A DNA stretch of 64,000 bases from Beroe forskalii (taxonomy: Eukaryota > Ctenophora > Nuda > Beroida > Beroidae), in the NCBI GenBank assembly GCA_011033025.1, contig WFMF01000297.1:1-64000 (forward strand), in the 5' to 3' direction. This document shows, piece after piece, positions 12,297-28,653 of the stretch. The position numbers and the translations under genes are program-made. The first letter of the stretch is position 1, and each line of letters begins with the position of its first letter. Below the pieces are notes generated by a model, which saw only the letters and a program-made list of their open reading frames with translations, ran no database searches and was not told the origin of the DNA.

Positions 12297-12412
12297 GCTG
12301 GCAAGCGCCCATAGCCACAGTTTGGGCGCTCTTTCTCCAAGGATATCCGAGAGGCAGCATCTCCGGCCCAAAGGACCAGTGATGCTGCCCCAAGGGCAGA
12401 TTTCCTCGGACC
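12297..12412. ncRNA. Candidate structured RNA or folded element
   Basis: A GC-rich island in AT-rich surroundings with three perfect stems: AGCGCCCA (12304-12311) with TGGGCGCT (12323-12330); GGCAGCATC (12353-12361) with GATGCTGCC (12381-12389); and TCCGAG (12346-12351) with CTCGGA (12405-12410), which encloses the second stem. The arrangement resembles a branched RNA fold. The strand cannot be decided, because perfect DNA stems are symmetrical. I tried to match it to U-snRNAs, SRP, 7SK and hammerhead or HDV-like ribozyme cores from memory and found no fit. A single copy is seen in the window, so a transposon relic remains possible. Confidence 0.35.
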
Positions 12413-13469
12413 GAAGGGACGGAAAAGATGAGCAATTTAAGATTGGCCAATTAAAGTGATTATCGGGTATATATCTCAAAAACTTTATTCTGCCAGGAAA
12501 TCAGGTGAATTTGCCTAAAAAGTGTGAAATGGATAGCCAAAAACAATTTTTTTGCAGCCACTAAAGCACTTAGTAAAATTAAACGATTAATAAAAAATAA
12601 TGATATAAATTTTAATCGCAGCCCGGTCGTGGCGGTGCACTGTGTTTGCAAAGAAATACTTCTGTTATTTTGCAAAATATATAATTAGCCAGGTAATTAT
12701 TTTTCAGTAATAATAATTAATTGATAACGTATATTAATTGATTATCAATTAATTAACTATATACCCCACTATCAAAACATCACAATCTAGTGACAACGAG
12801 CAAGGTGTATTTATATTAACACAAAAACTCACATTAAATCGATTTAAATTGATCGAAAGAGAGATAATATATATTGAATCTAGAGAGAATTTTAATTTCA
12901 ATAATAATCATACAATGGCGACGCCGCGTTTCCAATACATTGTTATTGTAGTAGCCACCGAGTACACATACGTATGTTGGCGTGTATACAGTATACACAA
13001 AGTGCTCTACACTGATGTATAGTATACATTGTATACATTGTATACCAAGTACTGACACTATATATGTTCTCATTGCACACAAAACATATACATCACGTAT
13101 TATCATGACGTGTGCTTGGAATTGTATAAACTATAAAGTTATAAAAACCGTGAGTCAGTATTATATTTTATAGTATATATTATTATTGCTATGGACGATA
13201 GTTGTATAAAGGAACACATGCATTGTATATGTATATGTATATAATGTATAGTATTATTGGTAGGAGTGTGAGTGTGTGCGCATGCAGTTGTCATGGTGAA
13301 CAGTTCATGTTACCATGACAACACCACATGTTGTCATGTTACCATGACAACAGTTCATGTTACCATGTTACCATGACAACACCACGTGAGTGCACCGTGC
13401 ACACACACACAAATCACGTATATAATTATCATAGAGTTCCTCAAAGGGTGGTGCAAGGCGGCGAGCTGT
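12413..13469. other. Gene-free region downstream of RHOA
   Basis: AT-rich sequence with short TATAC-containing palindromes near 12985-13050 and a small repeat at 13285-13385 built from CATGTTACCATGACAACA. Part of this is probably the 3' UTR of RHOA (stop at 13470-13472, minus strand). No gene is seen. Confidence 0.45.
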
Positions 13470-17164
<3,695 letters not shown>

Positions 17165-18400
17165 TGTAACAACACTACATGGAAGAATAAGATTAGTTAA
17201 TAAGGAGTAATGAATTTGCCAGCTGCAGTATCTTTCCAATTTGTGAATTCACTTAATTGTGTTCATCCAAGTAGATATTTATTTAAATAACAATTTGTTG
17301 GTCAAGGGTAGGTGAAAAATTGAACCTATAATATTTATAATATGTTGAATTTATGGTGAATCAACTTCTAACACACTCAGGTGTGCCACAACAACAAAAC
17401 TATTAACAGTTAACGATCAATTAACAGTCAACAATCACCTAAGTTGAGTTCATCACATAAAAAAGATCAAATTCTGTTTATCAAGCATACTTATCTCATC
17501 CAAGTAGTTACCTAAGCCTCTAGAAATGAACATGCCCATTAAGCCTGTTTTCAAAATGGACAAAACAATCATGTCTCTTAACATAAGCAAAACAATCACT
17601 TAAGAAATTTTCCAGTACACAATTTTGATCTAATTCTGAACTTAAAATAGAATGCTACTGAGCATTTTGGTGGAAAAAGTGCTTTCAAAGCATTTTTGAT
17701 TATCATGGGTGAAGAGGCACGATAGTATTATATTCAAGTATTTACTATTGCCAGATTTAATAATAATAATAATAATGAGAAAGACCATTTTTAATCACAC
17801 AACATTAGCAGTGGCATGTTAAACAGGGAACTAAAAAAAGCTGAGAGGGTCTGTATTCTGAGAGGGTCTGTATTCAGTTGCAATTAAATTGAACAAAGAC
17901 CCTTTCAGCTTAGCAGATCACTGATTAAGATGCGATCAGCAAGGACATTTGCATTCACAGAGTTCACAGTGAGATTTTTTCAAATAGGCTCATAACCCAG
18001 TGAACCTATGTCGAATAGAGGTCAGGAAGTGTCACTAACCAACAAATTCTACAATTCTACATTCTAGTGATCAATGGTCATCATTCATCAAACTAATTAT
18101 ATGATAGTTGAATTGGATTTTTGGTACATTTCTAAATAAACAAAATCAAATAAGATAAGATAAAATAAAACAATTTTATCGCGTTCATGTGCGCGCAATA
18201 GTGCAGCATACATGTTCGAAGAGCATGAAGAGCACGAAATTCGTTGATTCATTGAAGAAAACACGCGCAAACAAAAATCGTCCAAACAAACTGAAACAGG
18301 CGACCGAACATAATTTGCTGAACACGTATATCCAAATATCCTTGTTTGCGGTGCACGGCCCGGCGCGCTCGCGCTTGCGCTTCCTCAGAAACGCGCGGCG
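17165..18400. other. Gene-free upstream region of RHOA
   Basis: AT-rich sequence with a short direct repeat of CTGAGAGGGTCTGTATTC near 17840-17876 and a TAA microsatellite near 17760. It should contain the RHOA promoter on the minus strand. No exon is recognisable. Confidence 0.4.
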
Positions 18401-18695
18401 GCGTTGCTAAACAATAAACATGTATATCCTTGTTTGCGTTGCGCGCGGCGCGCGGAAGCGTACACACCTATGTGGGCTTAGGAAGCGGCCGCGGCTTCTT
18501 TAGTGTTTAGCCCGCTTCCCCCAACCAGGGGCGTTGCGTGCACGTGCACTCCGTGCGCGCGCGAAACCACGGCGCTGGTTAGGGTAATAAGTCCGCATAG
18601 GTGTATGTACGCGCGCGGCGCTTCCCTACGGAGAAGCGCGCGGCGCAACGCCGCAACGCAAACAGGGATATACGTGTTTAGCAATCTACCTAAAG
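18401..18695. mobile_element. GC-rich inverted-repeat (MITE-like) element, copy 1
   Basis: The left end TTGCTAAACA at about 18402 runs through ATGTATATCCTTGTTTGCG, a GCGCGCGG block and TACACACCTATG. The right end is its inverse: CATAGGTGTATGTACGCGCG through CAACGCAAACAGGGATATAC to GTGTTTAGCAA at about 18695. The two arms, about 85-110 bases each, can form a long hairpin. No open frame of note is present. A related half-element is at 57640-57760. The type, a non-autonomous hairpin DNA element, is inferred from structure only. Confidence 0.7.
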
Positions 18696-19439
18696 TCTAC
18701 TTACGGAGGTCGTAATTTGGGGACTTTTTTTGAAAAAATCCCCATTTTTTCACAACTTCTGACTGCTCTTTAATTTATTTGAGTAATAATCTAATTTACT
18801 AATTCTCAAGTATTCATTTTTATACAATGGTTATATTGAAATAGCTTTTTAACTTTTTGTGAGTTCCATAATGAATCTGGTACTTATAATGTATAAGCTG
18901 TTGACTTGCCTTTTTCCAAATGTTAATTTTCTATAATGTAGTCTCGAAGATCCAGTTTAATGCCTAGTGAATCATTAAAACAGTTGTGACATTTTTAATA
19001 TTTAAATTATTAATCTTATCTTATCTTACACCATGAAAGTTCAAATTGACATCATTATCATATGTTAACTAAAGTAATGACTTGAGAAAGATCCCAAATT
19101 GCACACTAATTTGTTAATACCAAAATTTCACTCCACATAAATGTACCTCCTAAGGTATTTAAACGAGATAAAAACCCATAATTTAACATTTATTATTCAT
19201 AATTATATAATAACATACATATCTTATGAATAATAATATCCAAATATAAGGACTAATTTGTATTTCTCTTAATTTGGATAACTCTCAGATTTGGAACAAT
19301 TCGAACATTGTTGTCAGATGTGCAAACAGACAACCTCTGACAAGAACAGTGCACTCATGGTTAGTGTCTTAGACTTTTTCAATCAATTGATATAATGAGC
19401 TCAATGATCAGCAATAACATGATATTACTGTCTTTGATT
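18696..19439. other. Gene-free stretch, 3' flank of the DSL gene
   Basis: AT-rich sequence containing a short palindromic stretch near 19190-19240. It probably includes the 3' UTR of the minus-strand DSL gene. Nothing else is recognised. Confidence 0.4.
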
Positions 19440-22400
19440 TTACTTTTTTGTGGGAGGAAATGTTATTACACCTGTGAGATGTTTATACATGATGATGGAT
19501 ATCAAAATAACAATCAGAAACCATGCTGCCACCACTATTCCCATGATCAGGTCATACAATTCATCATATTTCTCCATTCTCAGTGAATAGTGTTCTTCTG
19601 TCATTTCAAGGATCCCATTTCCATTACACTTGAAGCTTTCTAAGTCCACACACCAGGTGTCACAAGTTTTTTCACAATCCCCTCCCTCACACTGTTCTGA
19701 ATACCAGTTCTCAGCACACATATCACAATTAGGCCCTTTCCAGTTTTCCTTGCATAGCAATGATCCTGAACTGTTACAATAGGAATTTACCAATGTTGGA
19801 ATACAGTAGATATTGCAAAATTCCCCATAGTAGTTCTGATTACATGTTTCACATTTTGTTCTTATGTCTCTATTTCCTTCACACTTTTCTATTAAGCCAT
19901 CAGGAGAGCACTTAAACATTTTTGAATCCTCATCACAATACACATTGCAGTTTGGTAGTGAGAAATAGTTCTTCTTGCAATACTTGTTGCCTGAAATTTT
20001 GAGACATTTGATTTGTTAAAGCATTATATCTATTATTTATTTAAAGCTTTTGACATGATTCACTGTAACCCTTGTGACCCTTTCAGAACCATTTCGAACT
20101 GTATTTTTCACAAATTTTGTGTGTAGCATAAGTTTGCATGATCTTTGAACTGCCACTGTTTTACTGTGGATAGAATAATATGAAGTTGGGTATGATATGA
20201 TCTAGTGTGAATTGCTGGTAGAAAGTGTGAATTCACCCTTGCAAACCAGTTGTAAACTGGTTCCCAAGCATAGATGCATGGAAGACTAACTCATCAGGGT
20301 ACAATCTTTTTGATTGTTGGTAAATGATGCATAGGTAATATCAAGATAATATTTTGGTATATAAAATTGGCATAGAATTACCGTTTGAATCACATTGTAC
20401 CATTTTATCAGGAAGGCAATAAACTTCACAGTTGCTCCCATAATGATCCTTCAAGCACTCCTCACAATGGGGCCCTGAAAATGCAAGGAAACATCGGTTA
20501 AGACTACTATTCTATTCTAGGGTTGTGTTGAGAAACACACTTTGTATATACCAACATCTGACACCATAGCTGTTCGTACTGAACAGAACCTCTCAGCTTC
20601 AGTTCCTTGTTAAACATGCCGTTCAGCAAGGACATCCACTAAGCTCGCCAGGCTAGGCCATATACGAACAACCATAGGGACACAAGTTGGTTTTATAACC
20701 CAAAAATTTACCAAGATAATTGTTATGAGTAGAAACCTTGAACTATTGTATTTAGCATCCGTACTGTAGCTAATTCAAAAACAAATGGTATGCCAAATTA
20801 TGAAGTAAGAATTTTCATAGCAAATAACCATTGCATTAGTAATGTTGGAATTCACTTGAATGTTTTGCAAAACTTAGCAAGAAGCAAATACATGACCTTA
20901 TTAGGTACCTAGTTAATACATACCTATTTATACCTGTGTCAATCATATATAATAAATGATAGATATTACCTGTCCAATTTCCAATGCATTGAGGTCTCAG
21001 ATCCCCTTGTTCATTTCGAATACATACAGTTTTTTCTGTATTGTCACATCTCTCTCGACACTCAAAACCAAACCTGTATTAATATGTTTATCACAGTTTA
21101 TTAAGACAATAACTCAATAAGAAATCTTGGGTGCACAATCAAACTGCTGTAATAAAATCATGATTTGACTCTGGATGTTTCAGCCTTCAAAATAAGCTAT
21201 TTATAATATTGAATATTGAAAGTTAATGAGTCGTTCCAATTTTTACTTTCTACTTGTTTAGGTACATTGGGAAAATTTCTGATCCCTTCATTGTGTAGCA
21301 TACCAAGGGGATTTGCAAAGGAATTTCCCATTGTCAGAGCACGTGTTTCTATAAGATTTCCTACACCGAATACATTTGGTAGTGTCAGAAACTTCTCCTT
21401 TGGGGTAGTGGTCCTAAAATATATTGATTGATTTGTATCATACTTATTTTTAGGCTAGGTTCCGTATCCCTTTTTGGGTAAATAAAAGAGTCACAGAGAA
21501 TGGGGAGACTTGTCATTTTCGACTGTGGCAACGATAACGATTTTTTATTGTCCACACTCCACAATGACGATTCATTGTCGAAAATATATCCACTCTCGCC
21601 ATTGTTGACAATGAATCGTCAATGAATCATCATTGAATCACCGTCATTGAATCGCCAATGTCCTCAAAACAAAATGAGTGTAGGTACACCTGGGTGATTG
21701 ATTGTACAAAATTGTCCAATACAACCCAAAAAAGATGATTTGTACAGATAACCTCAGCACATCTGTTACAGGTTTCTCCTGTTCTCGAGTCTATGCATGT
21801 TTTCTCTCCAGTGTGCGGGTCACACGTCCAGAGTTTCCCAGGATGACAAAATACCTGCGTAATTTCATGAATGTACATTGTACATTTATACAATACATTG
21901 AACAACACTACTTTATATACAATCAAAACTACGGAATGTTTTTTGCGTTTTCGTCTTGTACTTCTAGTAAAGAAGTAAAGGACATGAGTATGTGGCAAAT
22001 TATTGTAAAATTCGAACGAAGAAACGAAAAGAATTGCTCTAAAATTCATCAAATCATCAAGTCGTAAAAACAAGTTGTTACCATAACATCCCTTCCCATC
22101 CATCACTTTTATATCGACCATGGTAACTTTTGACAGAACTTTCAATAAGTTGTGTCATTTGTGGTCCATTATCTTACCTGGCAATTCTCTCCATACCAGT
22201 CCTTCCTGCAAGAATCACAGCGATTGCCTTGCCAGTTACCATCACAAACCCTTAGAGTCTCTTCCCCCAGTCCATTGCAGACGTGATCCAAAGTTGAGTT
22301 GCAAAATACCTCACATTTACCATGCTGTGATGTATTTCGTGGTCTTTTTCCATGAGTGATAAGACAATCTCATAATTGATAAGACAATTGGAAAGACAAA

Positions 22401-25400
22401 AAGGCTCTTATGAAACCCTACTGCTACCACCACTTTACGCAACTGTAACAAACGGAGTTGAACACTTCTGATTTTTGGATTTTTTGCAGGAAAAGCTAAA
22501 CTTAGGAAACGGTACCTTCACCTTCAAAGATTTCATAAGGCTTAATGACCACAATAAATAGTCCATTTATTTTCAAGAAACTATTATACCAGTATACATC
22601 ACCTCACACCGTGACCCATACCACCCCTCCTGACACGTGTCACACTCACTCCCACCCCAGTGGGGGCCACACTCCCTCTCATCTCTCTCGTTACAGGTGT
22701 ACTGAGGGGGGTGGGGCACACACGACCCACAGTGTACATCTTCAGACCTGGGTAGACAGTCTCTGCAGACTCTGACTCCTGAGGATACAGACATCAGAAC
22801 GAATAGATGAGTAATTTGTACCCGTGAGGGGTCTTGTCGTCGGCACAGCGCATCTTCTTGTTCGTTACTAACTTCTTAAAACGTAGCACGAACTTTATTA
22901 TACTTTACTAACCTTATTGACATGGCTGAACAGACTACAGCAATTCTGTACTGTGGTTTTTAGATAAAAATACATGCATACATATCTGAGTAATTCATAT
23001 GATTGGATTGTTCTGATAACTGATATAAGGTAGCACTGAATTATAGATGATGGTTCACAGCACTTGTATTGTACTGAGTATATCGAATAGAAGGTATGCT
23101 GTACCATTGATCGCTGTAAAACACCACCACATTGTTTCACCCGTACAGATGAAGGTGCCGTTGGAAGGGAAGCAGCCCACTTTACAATCTCTAATTTCAT
23201 TTTCTGCGGGCATTGAACCTACGTCTCCTGCACCTGTAATGAGTAGAAATTTGACAGAATAAGTTATAAATCTAAAGTCTTATCTAAAGGTGTTTGGGTA
23301 TGTGACAAACATTAGTGTTACCTTGCCAGGCGTTGCCTGGCCCCCTGAAAAAAAATATGGGGCAGGCAACGTCTGGCAAGTGTTACCTTACAGGTGCAAG
23401 GTCCTCCCTTGTCAACTACGATGAGGTTCTCTCACCAGAAGGTGACGGAAAGGTCTGTACTACTGTTGCAAGGCTTGCCAATTCCAACTTCATAAGGTGT
23501 CCTCTTTGAGGACTACAGAAAAATAAAAATGTCTGTGATGTTGCCCCACTGCACGGAAATCTTTAGTAAAAGGCGAAAGATTTATTCGTGATGCAGTGAG
23601 ACCAGACTACCCTCGTAGGCTATCATTAACAGTATGAAGGGATGGTGAAAATATATCCTTGCGGTTGAAGAGTAGATGGAATAATAATTCAATTAGACTG
23701 GATTTTCTGCGTTTCCATCACAAATTATCTATATTACGATTATCTAAAGTCTTATCTACAAAGGTTTAAGAGTTTATGGGTATATGACAAAGATAGAATT
23801 GATAGAACACCTAACCTGCAAATCAGGAGGTTGTGGTTTCAAGCCCCACTTCATTTGTGTGTGAGTGCAGGCAGGTGAATTACAAATCGATTGCAGCATT
23901 GGCGTGAAGTTTGCATAGGTATCATGTAGATAATTGATTGATAATACCATTTCTTACCAATTTCATCTTTTCGACAGCTTCTAATGCCGAATTGTGTGCA
24001 GGTTTCGCTGCTATTGGAGACACACTTCACGTCACAGTCTAGTCCGTGGTAAGACTCCTTGCACACTTTACTCCCTGAGATTCAAATTTCAAAGCATATT
24101 TTGAATTCCCCCATAGAATTGCACTTCGAAACAGCAGAGTCATGACTTTATTAACGAGCAATGATACCTGCTTTCTTAAACTTGCTTTCTTAAACTGGCA
24201 CAAAAACAGAAGATCGCGTACCTGTGTCGCTGTCACAGGTGTATTTGTCTGTTTCCACACAAGGCACGTCACACTTGGTACCATACCAACCGGGAGAACA
24301 GTCCTTACATCCCTCCTGCGATAAACTAATAAACAGCTGATTAAACGATGCAAAAGAGAAATAGGCGGTTCAACGTCATCAACTCACTACATTAAGAATC
24401 AAGATATGATAATGACGTCATCCTACCCTCACACAAACAATAGACCTTTAAATAAGATAAACCCTTTATTCACCAACCAATGAAAGTATAAATACTCATG
24501 ATAACTTATTAAATAATGTTCCAATTGTACTCTAAAAAGAAATACTAAGTACTCTAAAAAGAAATATAATATAACCACTTCGAAATAGAAATAGAAATAG
24601 AAATAGTACATTACAGTCAGATCGGTCAGCTTACAGGAATAATGTAACGTCAGACCGAAATTCTTCTACTGGAATTTTGAATGAATCTCATAAAGTCTCA
24701 CCCCTTCGCGGTGGTCTTTGCATTGCAGAGTGTACGTGAGGAAAAGGAAGCCTGTGCTGATGAAGTATGGAGATTCGTACGTCTCCATTGGACGCAGTGA
24801 ATCTGAGGAAAACCAATAAGTCATTCGTAGACTTACACGGTCGCTATTTAGCCTCATACGGGTATAACAAAAAATAATAAACCTAATATCTCGGTTATAG
24901 TGGAATATTGGGCGAGGAAGGACGAATTTTTCCGAACCTACGTTGTGAAATGAATCAATTATCAATCTATTGTATTTGTATAGACTCATAAAACATTGAT
25001 CCTTCGTGAAAGTAGTGCAGTTCAATGGAAACTAGGCAGTGAGCAATGGTCACCGGGTACATTATTAGATTACGTATGCTGATCATCATTCAACACGACA
25101 ACACGTTTATCTGACGAAATCAAGTTGAAATTACGATAATATTAAGAAGCTACAATAATAATCTGTGTTGAAGGTGAATGTTTTCGAGAACAAGGAATGT
25201 ATCAGATTCCTAACATTGAATGTCACGGAGACGTCGCCTCCAGCAGTGGAGATGGGAATGGGGTTCGGCAGTGAACCTAAGACTGGATGGATTTATAGGA
25301 AGCAACAAAACGATAATGAGGGGGCGATAGTTGAAGGTAAAGCAGTCCCCGTATTGAAAATACTTTGTCACTGTCAATTGCCAGGTTTCACAACACTTTA

Positions 25401-26140
25401 ATGAGACACACGAGCTGATTGTAAAATAGCAAAGTACTTTCAGAACATCATCAGTGCTACAATCATATTTGAGGCCCCCATTGCCTCAGTTAGTTAATTT
25501 AATATGTGTTGTGTTGTAAGTAAAAACCGTAATATCTGACCTTTTTATTGTTAACGATAAAAACAAGCATAATTTCCTGTAATAACGTAATCGGGAGTTC
25601 AACTATGTCGATCTATAATTATCATATGGTTACCCTGTTTCAAAGCTACACTAAAGAAACCATCAAAAAATTGGAACTTGCCTAAGACTGGAATTTCGCT
25701 GCCTTCTATCTGTTCTGGGAATATGATCATGTTGTTTCCCTTCGCTCCAAAAACATCGAGCCCTTCGATTTCCAAATCTGCATCAAACCCTGCGTCCCAG
25801 ATCTGGTAATCTTTGGCGACGTAAACTGGAATCCCTGAATGGTTGCATTTAAGACACCCCTTCTTCCCCCCGGACTTCCACATTTTCCCTAGAAATCATT
25901 TCAGGTCATCAATTTTGGGCATGAAATTTCATGATTTTCTAGTGAAATAAACTAGTGTAAATGTTATTTGTAAACTTAAATTAATGTAAACAAGAATAAT
26001 TCATGCAACATACCGCCTCTCCAATGAGAAGAATTGATCTTCAGGTCGAGGAAGTAGAAGCAAGTATTAGTGGGATTTCCACCGCACGTGTCGTTGAGGT
26101 ACCGGACCAATGTGAGGTGGAGAGTACCTTCACTTTGTAC
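19440..26140 (-). CDS. Type I membrane protein with tandem DSL-like modules (5' end not found)
   Basis: Thirteen exons with agreeing phases (complement): 26014-26140, 25634-25888, 24702-24802, 24222-24315, 23958-24074, 23105-23233, 22603-22778, 22178-22309, 21753-21854, 21304-21413, 20970-21073, 20382-20474, 19440-19990; 696 codons. The N-terminal 160 residues (starting VQSEGTLHLTLVRYLND) loosely recall the MNNL/C2 region of Notch ligands. Then come about ten cysteine modules of the form C-x3-W/Y-Y-G-x2-C-x3-C ... C-x3-W-x-G-x2-C, for example CNQNYYGEFCNIYC with CKENWKGPNC, which is the DSL pattern of Delta and Jagged. A single transmembrane helix (LIMGIVVAAWFLIVILISII) and a 16-residue tail follow. 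No EGF repeats are seen. The signal peptide exon was not located. A ligand or receptor role in Notch-like signalling is inference. Confidence 0.82.
20581..20640 (+). repeat. Dispersed repeat family R1, copy 2
   Basis: Carries CTTCAGTTCCTTGTTAAACA and CAGCAAGGACATCCACT, matching the R1 core at 7847, 28530 and 49895. It lies in an intron of the DSL gene. Confidence 0.55.
23322..23388. repeat. Short imperfect hairpin
   Basis: CTTGCCAGGCGTTGCCTGG on the left pairs with its inverse, GGCAGGCAACGTCTGGCAAG, on the right, across an A-rich loop. It lies in an intron of the DSL gene. It could be a small foldback element. Confidence 0.6.
24358..24428. mobile_element. Small inverted-repeat element, related to 39040-39132
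   Basis: Shares GAGAAATAGGCGGTTCAACG, TCATCAACTCACTACAT and GATATGATAATGACGTCATC with the better-preserved element at 39040-39132. The right terminal repeat is decayed here. It lies in an intron of the DSL gene and contains a TGACGTCA octamer. Confidence 0.6.
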
Positions 26141-27039
26141 CTGTGAGGATTAGATTTTAAACTTATTGTACCTATCAAAGGGTTGGGTATGGTTAGGGTT
26201 TGGTAAGGATCAGAACTGGAAATCAAACTTAGCAACGTTAAAAGTGGGGCTTCCACTCTATCACGCACGAACCTTGGATACCAAGATTACAGCCATCATT
26301 ACAACACAAAATGAGCGAAAAAGAACACTCTCAAATCTCATCTTTCCCTTATTAATCCAAGATTGCTTATTCAAGCCGAAATAATAACATTTACTGACAC
26401 GAAACTACAACCGAAACTGTACATCCTTGCCAGCCTGAAGCACGATTTGATAAAGCTCAAACATATTATCTCTAAACAATGTCCGGGAGCTGGTTTTAGT
26501 AATTTAATATATACGAATTATACGGCCAGTTCTTGATAAGAATTTGTGGTTTTATGTCATGTAGTATCAGGTGACTAATTAGAAGATGGGTCTTTGCAGG
26601 GCTTATGACCGGTCTGAAATCACGGTTCTTACTGCTGGGTTACAGTTTCGATGCTTAATTGAATGAGAATAACTGGTAACCAAAAGAGAAACTCTAGCTC
26701 ACTTCCTTCATCCGCAAAACATTCGAATGCTTGAAGACTCAAATCACACTGCTCTTATCTCATTAAGGTCTCTGTGTTTAACAACAGCACCTGATTCTAA
26801 TAATACGGTAATATATGTAATGATGTAAGCATCGTGTTAGTATTATGACTTTTTTCAGGTTCGGCTATGATCAATGAGCAGCAACTATCCAATACAAGAT
26901 ATAAGTGTACAACGAACACTTTCAATTTATGTTGATTTATGCTGAAAGGTTCCGTTCAGACCGACTATTTTGTCAAATTGTGTTCTCGACACAGACCCAG
27001 ATTCGAAACAAATTTGGTTTGATTTCTTTCCTTAGTTAA

Positions 27040-28354
27040 GGGGGGGGTTCAACCCAAATTTTTTGGAAAACACGTTTCTGAGATAATGGTTGACCCAAAA
27101 GGTACACCACGTGAGCCAACTTTTTGGCCGGGTTTGGTACCCCCAGACCCACTGGCGCCGCCGTGGCGCCATGCCCAAATATGGGCCTAAAATGGGCATA
27201 TTTTTTCAAAAGCGACTTGGACGAGATCTGAGGTGTGCAATCGATAGATAATGGTCCCCTGAGTTACCATAAAAAATTTGAAGTCGATATCTCAAAAAAT
27301 GGCCGAGTTATGGCCGAAAAACGTATGCCCATATATGGGCATGTTGGCGTCGCATAGCTTATTTTGGCCCATAACTTGGCCAAATATCAATATTTTGAAT
27401 GAAACCAACTTTATTCGATAGATAGCATTGATTTATGTATTCTCTGCAAGTATGGGGTTGATTGCTACTAAAATGGCCATTTGAGGTCAAAAACCTCTAA
27501 AAACCACAAAATCGCCATTTTCTCCGTTTGCGGTTTTTGCGAAAATCGACTTTACATTTTTTCGCTACTCCTCCGCCATTTTTTAATATTTTTGCACGAA
27601 ATTTTCAGAATCGCTTTGAAACTTAATTTCGCACTTATGTTATTGATCGAAATTTTGAGTTAGGCCCCAAAATTTTTTGGTCCGCGGACCAAAAATCCCC
27701 GGGGATTTTTGGTCCGAGGACCAAAAAATTTTGGGCCTAACCCAAAATTTCGATCAATAACATAAGTGCGAAATTAAGTTTCAAAGCGATTCTGAAAATT
27801 TCGCAAAAATATTAAAAAATGGCGGAGGAGTAGCGAAAATGTAAAGTCGATTTTCGCAAACCTAAACCGAAAAATGGCGATTTTGTGGTTTTTAGAGGTT
27901 TTTGACCTCAAATGGCCATTTTAGTAGCAATCAACCCATACTTGCAGAGAATACATAAACCAATGCTATTTATCGAATAAAGTTGGTTTCATTCAAAAAT
28001 ATTGATATTTGGCCAAGTTATGGGCCAAAATAGGCTTGCGCGTATGCCCATATATATATGGGCATACGTTTTTCGGCCATAACTCGGCCATTTTTTGAGA
28101 TATCGACTTCAAATTTTTATGGTAACTCAGGGATTATTATCTATCGATTGCACACCTCAGATCTCGTCCAAGTCGCTTTTTAAAAAAATATGCCCATTTA
28201 GGCCCATATTTGGGCATGGCGCCACGGCGGCGCCAGTGGGTCTGGGGGTACCAAACCCGGCCAAAAAGTTGGCCCACGTGGTGTACCTTTTGGGTCAACC
28301 ATTATCTCAGAAACGTGTTTTCCAAAAAATTTGGGTTGAACCCCCCCCCCCCCC
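27040..28354. mobile_element. 1.3 kb palindromic element with TTAA flanks
   Basis: A near-perfect inverted repeat with its centre close to 27700 (CCCCGGGG). Each arm is about 657 bases and the arms differ by only a few percent. It begins with a run of eight G then TTCAACCC and ends with GGGTTGAA and fourteen C. TTAA lies directly on both sides (27036-27039 and 28355-28358), the target duplication typical of piggyBac-type transposition. No transposase or other conserved protein is encoded; the open frames inside are arms of the palindrome. It is best called a non-autonomous foldback element mobilised by a TTAA-specific transposase; the family assignment is inference from the target site. Confidence 0.85.
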
Positions 28355-28373
28355 TTAAATTATGTTCCACATC

Positions 28374-28444
28374 GGTCTCATGGTGTAGTGGTTAGCACTC
28401 AGGACTCTGAATCCTGCGACCCGAGTTCGACTCTCGGTGAGACC
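28374..28444 (+). tRNA. tRNA-Gln (anticodon CTG)
   Basis: All stems are perfect: acceptor GGTCTCA with TGAGACC, anticodon stem CAGGA/TCCTG around the loop CTCTGAA, and T arm CCGAG TTCGACT CTCGG. U33 is present and the anticodon is CTG, reading CAG. Box A (TGGTGTAGTGG) and box B (GAGTTCGACTC) promoters are intact. It begins 16 bases after the TTAA that ends the palindromic element. Confidence 0.95.
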
Positions 28445-28529
28445 TTATTTTATTGTGATGAGTCATGTGCGTATCGCATGGAGAGGTATGTATAGCCCAG
28501 CAATCATACACTTATTAGCAAAGCCTAAA

Positions 28530-28588
28530 CAGAATCCCGCAGTTTCAGTCCCTTGTTTAACATTCTGTTCAGCAAGGATATCCGTTGC
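28530..28588 (+). repeat. Dispersed repeat family R1, copy 3
   Basis: Contains GCAGTTTCAGTCCCTTGTTT and CAGCAAGGATATCCG, the most diverged of the four R1 cores noticed in the window. A CATCAAGAGGCATACATAG fragment follows, inverse of the segment that accompanies copy 1. Confidence 0.5.
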
Positions 28589-28653
28589 ATTAACCTATTA
28601 GTATATCATCAAGAGGCATACATAGCAGGGTATAGCAGGGTTACCAGTCATAC

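Noticed and set aside
23790-23860. tRNA-Cys-like segment with GGTTTCAAGCCCC
   Set aside because: Acceptor and D stems cannot be formed; at most a decayed tRNA-derived fragment.
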